DNA from: CAMYMQ01 sp963730305
GTDB lineage: Bacteria; Pseudomonadota; Alphaproteobacteria; Bin65
Direction: 5' to 3'
Assembly: GCA_963730305.1 (NCBI GenBank)
Contig: CAVSRB010000001.1
Coordinates: forward strand, 1-64,000
DNA length: 64,000 nucleotides
Positions 25,503 through 33,835 of the stretch are shown one piece after another. Under the pieces are notes generated by a model that saw only the letters and a list, made by a program, of their open reading frames with translations, was not told the origin of the DNA and did not search any database. The position numbers and the translations under genes are program-made. Within the stretch, counting starts at the first letter, position 1; each line of letters starts with the position of its first letter.

Positions 25503-25883
25503 CTAGTTGACTTCGACCACGGCGCCGGCAGCTTCGAGCTTGGATTTGGCGTCGTTGGCCGCTTCCTTGCCCACGGCTTCGAGCACTTTGCCGTCGGCCG
25601 TTTCGGCCATTTCCTTGGCCTCTTTGAGGCCCAAGCTGGTCAGCTGGCGGATAGCCTTGATGACCTCGATCTTCTTCGGGCCGGCTTCCTTGATGACCAC
25701 GTCGAACTCGGTCTTCTCTTCTTCAGGCTCAGCGGCTGCGGCCGCAGGCGCGGCAGCCGCCATGGCGACCGGCGCAGCCGCGGAAACGCCCCACTTTTCC
25801 TCGAGCAGCTTGACCAGGTCAGCAGCCTCCAGTACGGAAAGCGAGCTCAGGTCATCAACCAATTTTTCCATCTTTACAGCCAT
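25503..25883 (-). CDS. rplL: Ribosomal protein L7/L12
   Basis: 126 residues with all three parts of L7/L12: N-terminal dimerisation helices (MEKLVDDLSSLSVLEAADLVKLLEE region), an Ala-rich hinge (PVAMAAAAPAAAAAEPEEE) and the C-terminal factor-binding domain (KTEFDVVIKEAGPKKIEVIK, ending EAAGAVVEVN). It forms the stalk that recruits EF-Tu and EF-G. Start at 25,883 with GGAGAAGT upstream. It follows rplJ by about 130 bases, the usual order, and ends at a hairpin terminator; rpoB does not follow within this window. Confidence 0.98.
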   Translation of the reverse strand: MAVKMEKLVDDLSSLSVLEAADLVKLLEEKWGVSAAAPVAMAAAAPAAAAAEPEEEKTEFDVVIKEAGPKKIEVIKAIRQLTSLGLKEAKEMAETADGKVLEAVGKEAANDAKSKLEAAGAVVEVN

Positions 25884-26010
25884 TTTTACTTCTCCTTAAT
25901 TCAATACGATGATTGTTGGTGTCGCGCAGTTTGCCTGCGCAACCCTTGTTATATTGATCGGTTCAGAATACTTACTCTCTCGCGGCGCTCAGGGCGGCCA
26001 TGAAGAGAGT

Positions 26011-26547
26011 TTACCCGGCAGACGGAGCTTCTTCCTGCTCGGAATAGGCCTTGATCACGGACGCCAGCTGGCGGGCCGGCTCGGCCAACACGCGAGCCAG
26101 CTTGGTCGCCGGCGCCATCAAGGTGCCCAGCAGTTGGGCGCGCATCACCGGAAGCGGCGGCAGGTCGGCCAACGCCGTGACCTGTTCGCTGGCGATCGGC
26201 TGAGAATCGAGAAAGCCGCCCTTGATCTTCAGGAATTCAACGTCCTTGGAAAATTCCGTCATCGCCTTAGCCAACGAGGGGGCATCTTGAAACGCCACGC
26301 CGATAGCGGTCGTGCCGGTCAAGATCTGCTCATCGATGGAAAAGCCCTGTTCCTGGAAAGCGATCTTCGCCAGCGTGTTCTTAATCGCGTGGAATTCGCC
26401 TCCGGCATCCCGAACCTTGCTGCGCAGCTGGTCCATCTGGCTCATGTCCATGCCGATGTACTCGGCCAGGAATACAGCCTTGCTGGTTTGCAGCCATTCC
26501 TGGTATTGTTCAACCAGGTCCACCTTCTGCTTTTTAGAAATAGCCAA
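26011..26547 (-). CDS. rplJ: Ribosomal protein L10
   Basis: 178 residues, start AISKKQKVDLVEQYQEWLQ with a TTG start codon placed by GGAGGTG seven bases upstream. The core LAEYIGMDMSQMDQLRSKVR and EFHAIKNTLAKIAFQE matches L10, and the C-terminal helix (VLAEPARQLASVIKAYSEQ) anchors L7/L12 dimers. It is preceded by an L10-leader regulatory RNA, so L10 (with L7/L12) should repress its own synthesis. The rare TTG start may add to translational control. Confidence 0.97.
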   Translation of the reverse strand: MAISKKQKVDLVEQYQEWLQTSKAVFLAEYIGMDMSQMDQLRSKVRDAGGEFHAIKNTLAKIAFQEQGFSIDEQILTGTTAIGVAFQDAPSLAKAMTEFSKDVEFLKIKGGFLDSQPIASEQVTALADLPPLPVMRAQLLGTLMAPATKLARVLAEPARQLASVIKAYSEQEEAPSAG

Positions 26548-26654
26548 TGGTACTCACCTCCTTCGAAAAGTATAGAAATTGCTGAACTTGCGATGTTTTT
26601 ACTGGTGGTTGGGAGGGCCACGCCTGCCCAATCCCCACCCCCTTACCTTCACAG

Positions 26655-26765
26655 GGATCATCCATTAACAAAAAAGTCTTTGCCTGAAATACCGGGCAAA
26701 GACTACCCACGGTGGCGTGCTGCGGCGAGCGCATACGCACAGGGGACGTCTCCACCTCGGCAGGA
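26655..26765 (-). ncRNA. Ribosomal L10 leader with attenuator
   Basis: Between rplA and rplJ the minus strand reads GCCGAGGTGGAGACG, GCGTATGCGCTCGCCGC and CCACCGTGGGTAGTC, the kink-turn/three-way-junction layout of the L10 leader family, and then a terminator: GTCTTTGCC (26,702-26,694) pairs with GGCAAAGAC (26,684-26,676), followed by TTTTTT. Binding of L10-L12 to the leader would favour the terminator. Family assignment is by layout and position. Confidence 0.8.
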
Positions 26766-26767
26766 AA

Positions 26768-27570
26768 TTAAGCGCCTGGACCGGATCGCATCCGGGCTGC
26801 GCGCGCCTGCTTTCTCAGGCAGAGTGATTTGATCAGCTCATGTAAATCGTTTTCAGCGCGAACCTCCATCGCCTGGGCTTCCATCGGATCGATCTTGATG
26901 CCCGGACCCATGGTGGTGGCCAGGGTAACCCGGCGCATATACAAGCCTTTGGATGCCGGTGGGCGGGCGCGCTTGAGCGCGTCCATCAAAGCGGCCATGT
27001 TGTCATACAACTGCTCGGCCTTAAAAGAGACTTTGCCAATCGGGACATGCACGTTGGCGGTTTTGTCGGTACGGAATTCCACCCGGCCGGCTTTCGATTC
27101 CTCGATGACGCGCGGGATGTCGTCAGGGGGAACCACGGTGCCCGCCTTGGGATTGGGCATCAGCCCGCGCGGCCCAGGATGCGGCCTAAACGCCCGACCG
27201 TGCCCATCATGTCCGGGGTGGCGACGGCGACGTCGAAATCGGTCCAGCCGCCCTGGATCTTGTTGATGGTCTCATCATCGTCGGCGACGATATCGGCGCC
27301 GGCTTCACGGGCCAGGTTTGCGCCCTCGCCTTGGGCGAAGACCAGCACGCGCACCGACTTGCCCAATCCGTGCGGCATCACGACCACGTCGCGTACCTGC
27401 TGGTCGGCGTGACGGGTATCCACGCCCAGGCGGATGTGAACCTCGACGGTCGCATCGAAATTGGTGTAGGAAGTCTCTTTGGCTAACTCGATCGCTTCCA
27501 TCGGGTCGTAATAATGGGCGCGGTCGATCTTTTCAAACGCTTCTCGGTACTTCTTACCTCGTTTTGACAT
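26768..27570 (-). CDS. rplA: Ribosomal protein L1, one frameshift
   Basis: The first part runs MSKRGKKYREAFEKIDRAHY to MMGTVGRLGRILG, where one base is missing in the GGGCC run near 27,168; the next frame continues GLMPNPKAGTVVPPDDIP to the end. Together they give LGRILGPRGLMPNPKAGTV, the most conserved L1 motif, so a sequencing error is nearly certain in this essential gene. L1 binds 23S rRNA at the L1 stalk and represses the rplK-rplA operon. Of two adjacent ATGs I take 27,570 because AGGAGG is then 4 bases upstream. The C-terminal tail (KSLCLRKQARAARMRSGPGA) is longer and more basic than in E. coli. Confidence 0.95.
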
Positions 27571-27623
27571 CATTCCTCCTAGGTGGTCCAATCGGGCGCT
27601 GCTCGGCGCCCTCCCACAGGGGT

Positions 27624-28049
27624 CTATTCGACGACTTGGATGCCCATGTTGCGGGCGGTGCCTTCGATCTGCTTCATGGCGCCTTCGATATCGATGGCGT
27701 TCAGATCTTTCATCTTGATCTCGGCGATCTCGCGAACCTGCGCCCGGGTCACTTTACCGACCTTATCGCGCGGCGGCGTGGAAGAGCCCTTCTCTACCCC
27801 GGCGGCCTTCTTCAACAGCACCGCGGCCGGAGGGGTCTTGAGGATGAAAGTAAAGGACCCATCCTGGTAAATGCTGATCTCGGCCGGGAGGATCTCGCCG
27901 GGCCGGTTGGAGGTCCTGGCGTTGTATTCTTTGCAGAACTGCATCAGGTTGATGCCATGCCCTGCCAGGGCAGGACCGATCGGCGGCGCCGGGTTGGCCT
28001 TGCCGGCCTCAATTTGCAAACGAACCACTGCTTTTAACTTCTTTGCCAC
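27624..28049 (-). CDS. rplK: Ribosomal protein L11
   Basis: 141 residues from a GTG at 28,049 (VAKKLKAVVRLQIEAGKANP), with AAGGAGAGT upstream. The Pro-rich N-terminal domain (PAPPIGPALAGHGINLMQFCK) and the rRNA-binding C-terminal domain (KVGKVTRAQVREIAEIKMKD) are complete. L11 forms the GTPase-associated centre with 23S rRNA and is needed for RelA activation. Upstream of rplA by about 50 bases; the two are co-transcribed in nearly all bacteria. Confidence 0.98.
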   Translation of the reverse strand: MAKKLKAVVRLQIEAGKANPAPPIGPALAGHGINLMQFCKEYNARTSNRPGEILPAEISIYQDGSFTFILKTPPAAVLLKKAAGVEKGSSTPPRDKVGKVTRAQVREIAEIKMKDLNAIDIEGAMKQIEGTARNMGIQVVE

Positions 28050-28182
28050 TTTTACTCTCCTTGCATCGGCTAGATGCCGTGGTCTTAGCGGGCGGCGGGT
28101 AACCACCCTCCCACAATTTCAACGTCCAGCGCGAGGATTTCGCGCTGGCGTAATGCTGCCATTGCTTTCCAGCTTCTGTCGG

Positions 28183-28931
28183 TCAGGTTTTCTCTACCTG
28201 CAGGAAATCCAGCTCAACCGGGGTTTCTCGGCCGAAGAAATTGACCATCACGCGCACTTTGGCGCGCTCCATATCGATCTCGGCGACGGTGCCGCGGAAA
28301 TCGTTGAACGGGCCATCCACAATGCGGACGCGCTCGCCCGACTTGAAGGTGACTTTGATCCGCGGCGCTTCGGCCTCCATCCTGCGGATGATCTGGGAGA
28401 CCTCGTCGGAGCGCAGCGGCGTTGGCTGCGTGCCCATACCGACAAACCCGGTCACACCGGGGGTATTGCGCACCACATACCAGGAACTCCTCGGTCATAA
28501 CCATGTTGACCAGGATGTAGCCGGGGAAAACGCGGCGTTCCACCGTGCGCCGTTTGCCTTCTTTGACCTCGATCTCCTCTTCGGTGGGCACGACAATGTC
28601 GAAGATCATGTCCTTCATGCCCATGGTTTCGATGCGCTGCTCGAGGTTGTGGCGAACTTTATTCTCGTAACCGGAGTAGCAGTGCACCACGTACCAGGCG
28701 CGCCCGTCGAAACTCCTCATCCGCCAGCGCGCCTTCCTCCGCCTCAGGTTCCTCTGACAGGGAGAACTCCTCAGGCTCTTCTTCCTCGCTGGCAAGGATT
28801 TGGCTGACCTCTTCTGCGAAGGTCTGCGGTTCCGCGGGAGCAAATTCCTCTTCGGAAGTCGTCTCTTCCGAGACGACCTCCTCTGTGGAGGTATCCAGAA
28901 TTTCCTGTTCTTCCTGTTCAGATAAATCCAT
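28183..28931 (-). CDS. nusG: Transcription factor NusG with acidic N-terminal extension, two frameshifts
   Basis: NusG binds RNA polymerase and couples it to the ribosome or Rho. The NGN domain (RAWYVVHCYSGYENKVRHNL, KDMIFDIVVPTEEE, RRVFPGYILVNMVM) is in one frame and continues after an indel near 28,478 as VRNTPGVTGFVG; the KOW domain (VTFKSGERVRIVDGPFNDFRG) ends FLQVEKT. Before the NGN domain is an extension of about 75 residues, very rich in Glu (MDLSEQEEQEILDTSTEEVV and onward), joined through another indel near 28,715. The extension begins at a proper start with GTAGGAAAA upstream and is continuous in composition, so it is real, not read-through. Confidence 0.92.
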
Positions 28932-28993
28932 CACATTTTCCTACCTACAAACGTACTGCAACTCGCCTGCTTTGCCGCTGTCTGTTCATCAAT

Positions 28994-29218
28994 CTAAGCG
29001 GCGCCCAAGAGAAAGAGAAAGACACGCGAGAAAATGAAATCTAAAACGCCCAGGAAAGCGCCCATCGCAACGATCACGATGAGGACGACGATGGTCAAGT
29101 TAATCGCTTCCTGGCGAGTCGGCCAAGATACTTTACGCAGCTCTCCCGACGTCTCACGGAAGTAACGTTGAAGAAAATTCTCTTGATTACGGGCAAGTTT
29201 CTTGCTAGCTTTCGCCAC
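28994..29218 (-). CDS. secE: Preprotein translocase subunit SecE
   Basis: A 74-residue one-helix SecE of the short type. The amphipathic segment FLQRYFRETSGELRKVSWPT carries the conserved R-x-E-L-x-K-V-x-W-P motif, followed by one membrane helix (TIVVLIVIVAMGAFLGVLDF). It clamps SecY in the translocon. It starts with GTG at 29,218 after AAGGAGAC and sits between tRNA-Trp/rpmG and nusG, the standard order. Confidence 0.95.
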   Translation of the reverse strand: MAKASKKLARNQENFLQRYFRETSGELRKVSWPTRQEAINLTIVVLIVIVAMGAFLGVLDFIFSRVFLFLLGAA

Positions 29219-29321
29219 TTAGGTCTCCTTAGGAGGCTCACCCACTGCCAGGGCGGGCCATCCTTTGTTCTTGTTACGGGCAAAACGCCGCCTCTAGGGA
29301 CGGCGTTGCCCGCTGCTTAGG

Positions 29322-29394
29322 CAGGCCAGGTAGGACTCGAACCCACAACCGCTCGTTTTGGAGACGAGTGCTCTTCCAATTGAGCTACTGGCCT
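29322..29394 (-). tRNA. tRNA-Trp (CCA)
   Basis: Minus strand: acceptor AGGCCAG pairs with CTGGCCT, discriminator G. The anticodon arm CTCGT-CTCCAAA-ACGAG holds CCA. T-arm GTGGGTTCGAGTCCTAC. 3' CCA is not encoded. It lies between secE and rpmG. Confidence 0.97.
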
Positions 29395-29466
29395 GTGAAC
29401 GTAGTCCTGCAGGTTGCCGGTCAAGCCTCTGGCGACCAACTCGCCGCAGGACTTTAACTTACCTCG

Positions 29467-29634
29467 CTATTTCGTCTCTCGATGGAGAGTGTGCTGGCGA
29501 CAACGAGGACAAAATTTATTCAATTCCAATCTGCCCGGATCGTTGCGGCGATTCTTTTCACTGGTGTAATTGCGTTCTCTACACTCCGTGCACTCCAGCG
29601 TGATCACCGGGCGAACGCCTTTCTTAGATGCCAT
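29467..29634 (-). CDS. rpmG: Ribosomal protein L33, zinc-binding type
   Basis: A 55-residue protein read directly from the sequence: it starts MASKKGVRPVITLECTECRE and continues through YTSEKNRRNDPGRLELNKFC to PRCRQHTLHRETK. The two C-x2-C pairs (CTEC and CPRC) bind zinc, so this is the C+ form of L33. It lies between tuf and tRNA-Trp on the same strand, its usual place in the tuf-rpmG-trnW-secE-nusG order. Confidence 0.97.
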   Translation of the reverse strand: MASKKGVRPVITLECTECRERNYTSEKNRRNDPGRLELNKFCPRCRQHTLHRETK

Positions 29635-29680
29635 GAGGTTCTTTCATTCACCGCGCAATTTCCGGCGCGATGCAACTCCT

Positions 29681-30883
29681 TTATTCTAATATCTTAGTAA
29701 TCACGCCAGCGCCGACGGTCAGGCCGCCTTCGCGGATGGCGAACTTGGAGCCCTGCTCCAACGCCACCGGCACGATCAACTCCACTTCCAGGTTGACGTT
29801 ATCTCCCGGCATGACCATCTCCACCCCTTCGGGCAGCTGGATGTTGCCGGTCACATCCATCGTCCGGATGAAAAACTGCGGCCGGTACCCGCTGAAGAAG
29901 GCCTTGTGCCGCCCCCCTTCTTCCTTCCTCAACACGTACACCTCGCTCATGAACTTGGTGTGCGGCGTGATGCTGCCCGGCTTGGCCACCACCATGCCCC
30001 GCTCCACCTCGTCCCGGTTGATGCCCCGCAGCAGCAAGCCCAGGTTGTCCCCGGCCTGCCCGGTGTCCAGCGTCTTGTGGAACATCTCCACCCCCGTCAC
30101 CACCGAGTTGATCACCTCATCCTGCAGCCCGATGATCTCCACCGGCTCGCCCACCTTGATCACGCCCCGGTCCACCCGCCCGGTCACCACCGTGCCCCGC
30201 CCCTTGATCGAGAACACGTCTTCCACCGACATCATGAACGGCTTGTCCATCTCACGCTTCGGCTCCGGAATGTACTCGTCCACCACCCGCAGCAACTCCT
30301 TGATGCTGGCGTAGTCTTCATCATCCGTGTCGGTCGACTTGCTCTCCAGGGCCTGCAGCGCGCTGCCCCGCACGATCGGCACTTCGTCGCCCGGAAAATC
30401 ATACTCGGTCAGCAACTCGCGCAACTCCAACTCCACCAACTCCAGCAACTCCGGGTCGTCCATCATGTCGATCTTGTTCAGATACACCACGATGGCCGGC
30501 ACTTCCACCTGGCGGGCCAACAGCACGTGCTCGCGGGTCTGCGGCATCGGCCCGTCCGGCGCCGCCACCACCAGAATCGCCCCGTCTACCTGCGCCGCCC
30601 CCGTGATCATGTTCTTGATGTAGTCCCGGTGCCCCGGCATGTCCACGTGCGCATAGTGCCGGTTGTCCGTCTCGTATTCCACGTGCGCTATGTTGATCGT
30701 GATGCCCCGGTCTTTCTCTTCCGGCGCATTGTCGATCGAATCGAAGGCCCGAAACTCCCCGTGCCCTAACATCGAGCAGTATTTCGTGATCGCCGCCGTC
30801 AGCGTCGTCTTGCCGTGGTCGATGTGCCCCATCGTGCCCACGTTCATATGCGGCTTCGTCCGCTCAAATTTTTGCTTGCCCAT
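29681..30883 (-). CDS. tuf: Elongation factor Tu
   Basis: 400 residues. G-domain motifs: GHIDHGKTT (P-loop), RGITIN (switch I), DMPGH (switch II; the usual DCPGH Cys is Met here), NKID and GSAL. Domains II and III are complete, ending GGLTVGAGVITKILE. It delivers aminoacyl-tRNA to the ribosome. The base composition is markedly biased to C at third positions on its coding strand, as expected of a highly expressed gene. Preceded by tRNA-Thr and ACTTCTCC-type ribosome site; no second copy is in the window. Confidence 0.99.
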   Translation of the reverse strand: MGKQKFERTKPHMNVGTMGHIDHGKTTLTAAITKYCSMLGHGEFRAFDSIDNAPEEKDRGITINIAHVEYETDNRHYAHVDMPGHRDYIKNMITGAAQVDGAILVVAAPDGPMPQTREHVLLARQVEVPAIVVYLNKIDMMDDPELLELVELELRELLTEYDFPGDEVPIVRGSALQALESKSTDTDDEDYASIKELLRVVDEYIPEPKREMDKPFMMSVEDVFSIKGRGTVVTGRVDRGVIKVGEPVEIIGLQDEVINSVVTGVEMFHKTLDTGQAGDNLGLLLRGINRDEVERGMVVAKPGSITPHTKFMSEVYVLRKEEGGRHKAFFSGYRPQFFIRTMDVTGNIQLPEGVEMVMPGDNVNLEVELIVPVALEQGSKFAIREGGLTVGAGVITKILE

Positions 30884-30938
30884 GTGTACTTCTCCTTACG
30901 TAAAAAAGAATAATAATCTGCTGATATCATCCGGTCGA

Positions 30939-31013
30939 GAGCCCTCAATGGGATTTGAACCCATGACCTCGTTCTTACCAAGAACGCGCTCTACCGCCTG
31001 AGCTATGAGGGCT
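30939..31013 (-). tRNA. tRNA-Thr (GGT)
   Basis: Minus strand: acceptor AGCCCTC pairs with GAGGGCT; anticodon arm CGTTC-TTGGTAA-GAACG holds GGT; T-arm ATGGGTTCAAATCCCAT. No encoded CCA. First upstream of tuf. Confidence 0.96.
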
Positions 31014-31072
31014 TTCGCTTACATGACTATAGGCTGACCCGCGAGCACCACACAGGTCAGCCTCAGTCCAAG

Positions 31073-31155
31073 TGGGCGGTGAAGGATTCGAACCTCCGAA
31101 GGCTTCTGCCAACTGATTTACAGTCAGTCCCCTTTGGCCACTTGGGTAACCGCCC
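31073..31155 (-). tRNA. tRNA-Tyr (GTA)
   Basis: Minus strand: acceptor GGGCGGT pairs with ACCGCCC, discriminator A; anticodon arm holds GTA in ACTGA-CTGTAAA-TCAGT; a long variable arm (TGGCAGAAGCCTTC region) marks a class II tRNA, as expected for bacterial tRNA-Tyr. Confidence 0.97.
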
Positions 31156-31168
31156 GCTCGTTATGGAT

Positions 31169-31210
31169 TGTAGATTTTTGACTGTAGACTGAAAAAGCCT
31201 GCAATCTACA
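31169..31210. repeat. Inverted repeat between tRNA-Tyr and tRNA-Thr
   Basis: TGTAGATT (31,169-31,176) and AATCTACA (31,203-31,210) flank a region with inner partial repeats (GACTGTAGACTG). It might stall or process the tRNA transcript. Confidence 0.3.
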
Positions 31211-31231
31211 CTCAACAATCAGCAATCGGTA

Positions 31232-31303
31232 AGCCGACGATGGGAATCGAACCCATAACCTACCACTTACAAGGCGGTTGCTCTACCGTTGAGCTACGTC
31301 GGC
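31232..31303 (-). tRNA. tRNA-Thr (TGT)
   Basis: Minus strand: acceptor GCCGACG pairs with CGTCGGC; anticodon arm ACCGC-CTTGTAA-GTGGT (one G-T pair) holds TGT; T-arm ATGGGTTCGATTCCCAT. Two threonine tRNAs with different anticodons thus share this cluster. Confidence 0.96.
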
Positions 31304-32215
31304 GCGATCGAGAAGCCTGTCCCGAGGCGGAAGGATTATACCAGAGGCGGAGTTTCGCGACAAGGTTGCCCGACGCGCCCGAGATAAGTTTGCTTTAACA
31401 CAAACCCGGCTACAACGGGGCAGGAGTCTATCAGGATTCCCAGCGCTCGTCAATAGCGCTTGCGCGCTCGCGCTCCGACCCCGGTAACCGCGCGCCTGCC
31501 AGGCCAGGTACAGCGCTACCGAGCCGGCTACGGCCGCGTTGAGCGAATCGATCGCGCCACGCATGGGCAACCGCAATAACAAATCGCAGGACTCCATCAC
31601 CAGGCGGCGCATCCCCTGGCCCTCGTTGCCCACGACCAGGGCCAGCGGGCCGCCCAGGCGGATTTGCTCCGGAGGCTGCCCTTGGGAACCCCCCTCCAGA
31701 CCGACGATCCACAGGTCCGCTTGCTTCAAATGAGCGATGGCCTGCGCCAGGTTCGCCTGAGCGATCAGCAGGTGTTCGCTGGCTCCTGAAGAAGCGCCGA
31801 CCACTGCAGGCGTTACGGTCGCCGTGCGCCGGTGGGGCAGTAAGACCCCGTGCACACCCACGATCTCGGCGGTGCGCAGCAGCGTACCCAGGTTTTGGGG
31901 GTCCTGCAGGGTATCGAGGATCAACACCAGGGGCGGCTCGCCGCGCTGTTCGGCCCGGTCGAGGATGTCTTCCAGCTCGCAGTAAGGGTAGCCGCCAACT
32001 TGCAGTGCGACTCCCTGGTTATGGGGGTCCAGGGAGTCGAGCTGGGCGCGCGGCACGCGTTCGACGATGAGCTTGGATTGAGCGCCCAGGGCCAGGATCC
32101 CCTCCAGCCGCCCCGTGGTTTGCACCTCCTGGGCGACACGTAAGAGCAAACATTGGCGGCGGCGGGCTGCCAGCGTCTCGTAGACTGGGTTGCGCCCGGT
32201 GATCCATTCAGCCAT
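31283..32215 (-). CDS. rlmB: 23S rRNA 2'-O-methyltransferase, RlmB/TrmH family
   Basis: A SpoU/TrmH SPOUT methyltransferase that probably methylates G2251 of 23S rRNA. N-terminal L30e-like domain (TGRNPVYETLAARR, KLIVERVPRAQLDSL), then SPOUT motifs: LILDTLQDPQNLGTLLRTAE (motif 1, with N and R), VVGNEGQGMRRLV (motif 2) and RLPMRGAIDSLNAAVAGSVA (motif 3, knot). The frame continues about 70 residues past the usual end (WQARGY) and overlaps tRNA-Thr, so the real stop was probably lost to an indel near 31,495. Starts at 32,215, 28 bases after cysS. Confidence 0.88.
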   Translation of the reverse strand: MAEWITGRNPVYETLAARRRQCLLLRVAQEVQTTGRLEGILALGAQSKLIVERVPRAQLDSLDPHNQGVALQVGGYPYCELEDILDRAEQRGEPPLVLILDTLQDPQNLGTLLRTAEIVGVHGVLLPHRRTATVTPAVVGASSGASEHLLIAQANLAQAIAHLKQADLWIVGLEGGSQGQPPEQIRLGGPLALVVGNEGQGMRRLVMESCDLLLRLPMRGAIDSLNAAVAGSVALYLAWQARGYRGRSASAQALLTSAGNPDRLLPRCSRVCVKANLSRARRATLSRNSASGIILPPRDRLLDRADVAQR

Positions 32216-32242
32216 CGGTTTTCAACCGTAAGGGCAAGCGGC

Positions 32243-33570
32243 TTACTCCCAACGCCAGCCGGTGCCGTCCTTACTGTCTTCCAGCACTACGCCCAATTCT
32301 CCCAGTTGGTCGCGAATCTGGTCGGAGAGCGCCCATAATTTCTGGCTGCGTAGTTGGTTGCGAATCTCGATCAGCAGTTCCACAAAGGGAGCCGCTTCCG
32401 CGCCGGAGGCCTCCGCCTTTTCCAGGCGCAGACCGAGCACCCCGGCGAGCTCCTTCAGCAAACCCTGCGCGGGGCTGAGCGTGGTTGAGTCCGCTCCGGC
32501 ATCGCGAGCCTGGTTGATGGCGCGCACCAGCTCGAAAAGCTGTCCCAAAGCGGCGGCGGTGTTGAAATCGTCGTCCATGACCTCGACGAAGCCTGCGCGG
32601 GTCGCCTGCATCTGCCGGTTGAGCGCTTCGACGGCGTCTTCCGCCATCGCCTGCCCTTCGGATAGCGGCGGGCGCAGCGCCGAACGCAGGCGGTCCAGCG
32701 CGCGCTCCGCCTGGGCAATCACCTCGTCGTTGAAGGTGAGCGGGCTGCGATAGCTGGAATTGAGGATCACCATGCGCAGCACATCGGCTTCATGCTCGGC
32801 GAGAAACTGGTCGATGGTGATCAGGTTGCCCAGGGATTTGGACATCTTCTCGCCGGAGAGCTGCAGCATCCCGTTGTGCACCCAGTAGCGGGCAAAGGGC
32901 TTACCGGTCAGGCTCTCGGTTTGGGCGATCTCGTTTTCGTGGTGAGGAAAGATCAGATCGTTGCCGCCGCCGTGGATGTCTATCTGGGGATCCAAATGAT
33001 AATAACTCATTGCCGAGCACTCGATATGCCAGCCGGGGCGACCGGGTCCCCAAGGGCTCTCCCAGGAGGGCTCGCCGGGTTTGGAGGCCTTCCATAAAGC
33101 GAAATCGATCGGGTCTTCTTTGCGCTCATCGACTTCTACGCGCGCCCCGGAGCGCATATCTTCTATGCGCCTCCCGGACAGCCTACCATAATCTTGATCG
33201 CGTGTTACGCGGAAATAAACATCGCCTTCCACTTCGTAGGCATAGCCTTTCTCGATCAGCTCGGAGACCATCGCGATGATGTGATCGATCTCGCGGGTAA
33301 CTCGAGGGTAAACCGTGGCAGGGATAACGTTCAGATCCTCCAGGTGGTGCTGGTATTCGAGAATATAGCGTTCGGCCAATTTGATCGGATCGACGCCTTC
33401 GGCATTGGCGCGCTGGATGATCTTATCGTCCACGTCGGTGTAGTTCATCACGTGGCGGACCTGGTAGCCGCGAAACTCGAGGTAACGGCGGATGATATCG
33501 AAGACCAGCGTGGACATGGCGTGGCCAACGTGCGCCTTGTCATAAACCGTCGGGCCGCAGACGTACATCA
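32243..33570 (-). CDS. cysS: Cysteinyl-tRNA synthetase, N-terminus lost at the assembly junction
   Basis: Charges tRNA-Cys. The visible protein begins MYVCGPTVYDKAHVGHAM; intact CysS has about 20 more residues (a strand ending in KVKMYVCGPT). HVGH is the HIGH signature and EKMSKS the KMSKS loop; the zinc ligands Cys (VCGPT), Cys (HIECSAMS), His and Glu (FPHHENEI) are all present. The C-terminal anticodon-binding domain is complete, ending GTGWRWE. The truncation coincides with the switch to alphaproteobacterial clpP, so it is an assembly effect rather than biology. Next downstream is rlmB, a common neighbour. Confidence 0.95.
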
Positions 33571-33582
33571 ACAAGACTGGGC
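33565..33582. other. Chimeric junction between two genomes
   Basis: On the minus strand, clpP coding sequence (through TLVCAQ) stops near 33,577 and cysS coding sequence begins within 33,566-33,570. The short shared stretch is about TCTTGTT, which fits both genes. Left of it all genes look Chloroflexota-like; right of it all look alphaproteobacterial, with higher GC. Both genes are cut mid-domain. Confidence 0.85.
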
Positions 33583-33744
33583 GCAGACCAGCGTCGCCAC
33601 GCCGTCCTCGATCCCGCCGGTGATGAAGATGATGCGTTCCTTCAGCAGCCGGGAGAAGATGTCGAACGCGCGCTCGCCGCGGTTGGTCTGCTCGACGACC
33701 ATCGGGACCAGCGCATTCATGTACAGGTCGACGGGATCTCTCAT
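33571..33744 (-). CDS. clpP: ATP-dependent Clp protease proteolytic subunit, N-terminal fragment
   Basis: Only the first 56 residues are present: MRDPVDLYMNALVPMVVEQT, then NRGERAFDIFSRLLKERIIF and GGIEDGVATLVCAQ. This is the alphaproteobacterial ClpP N-terminus, including the MVVEQTxRGERxFDIxSRLL motif that forms the axial gate. The catalytic Ser, His and Asp would lie beyond the junction. It follows tig by 91 bases, the conserved tig-clpP-clpX order. An indel near 33,577 shifts the last codons into SC and a stop. Confidence 0.9.
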
Positions 33745-33835
33745 GTAACTCCTCAGGGGGGCGGTCAGTCGGACCCCCAAGACATAATCCGCTTGGGCCC
33801 CGGTTGAAAGGTGCCGCGGCGCGTCGGACGTCGAT

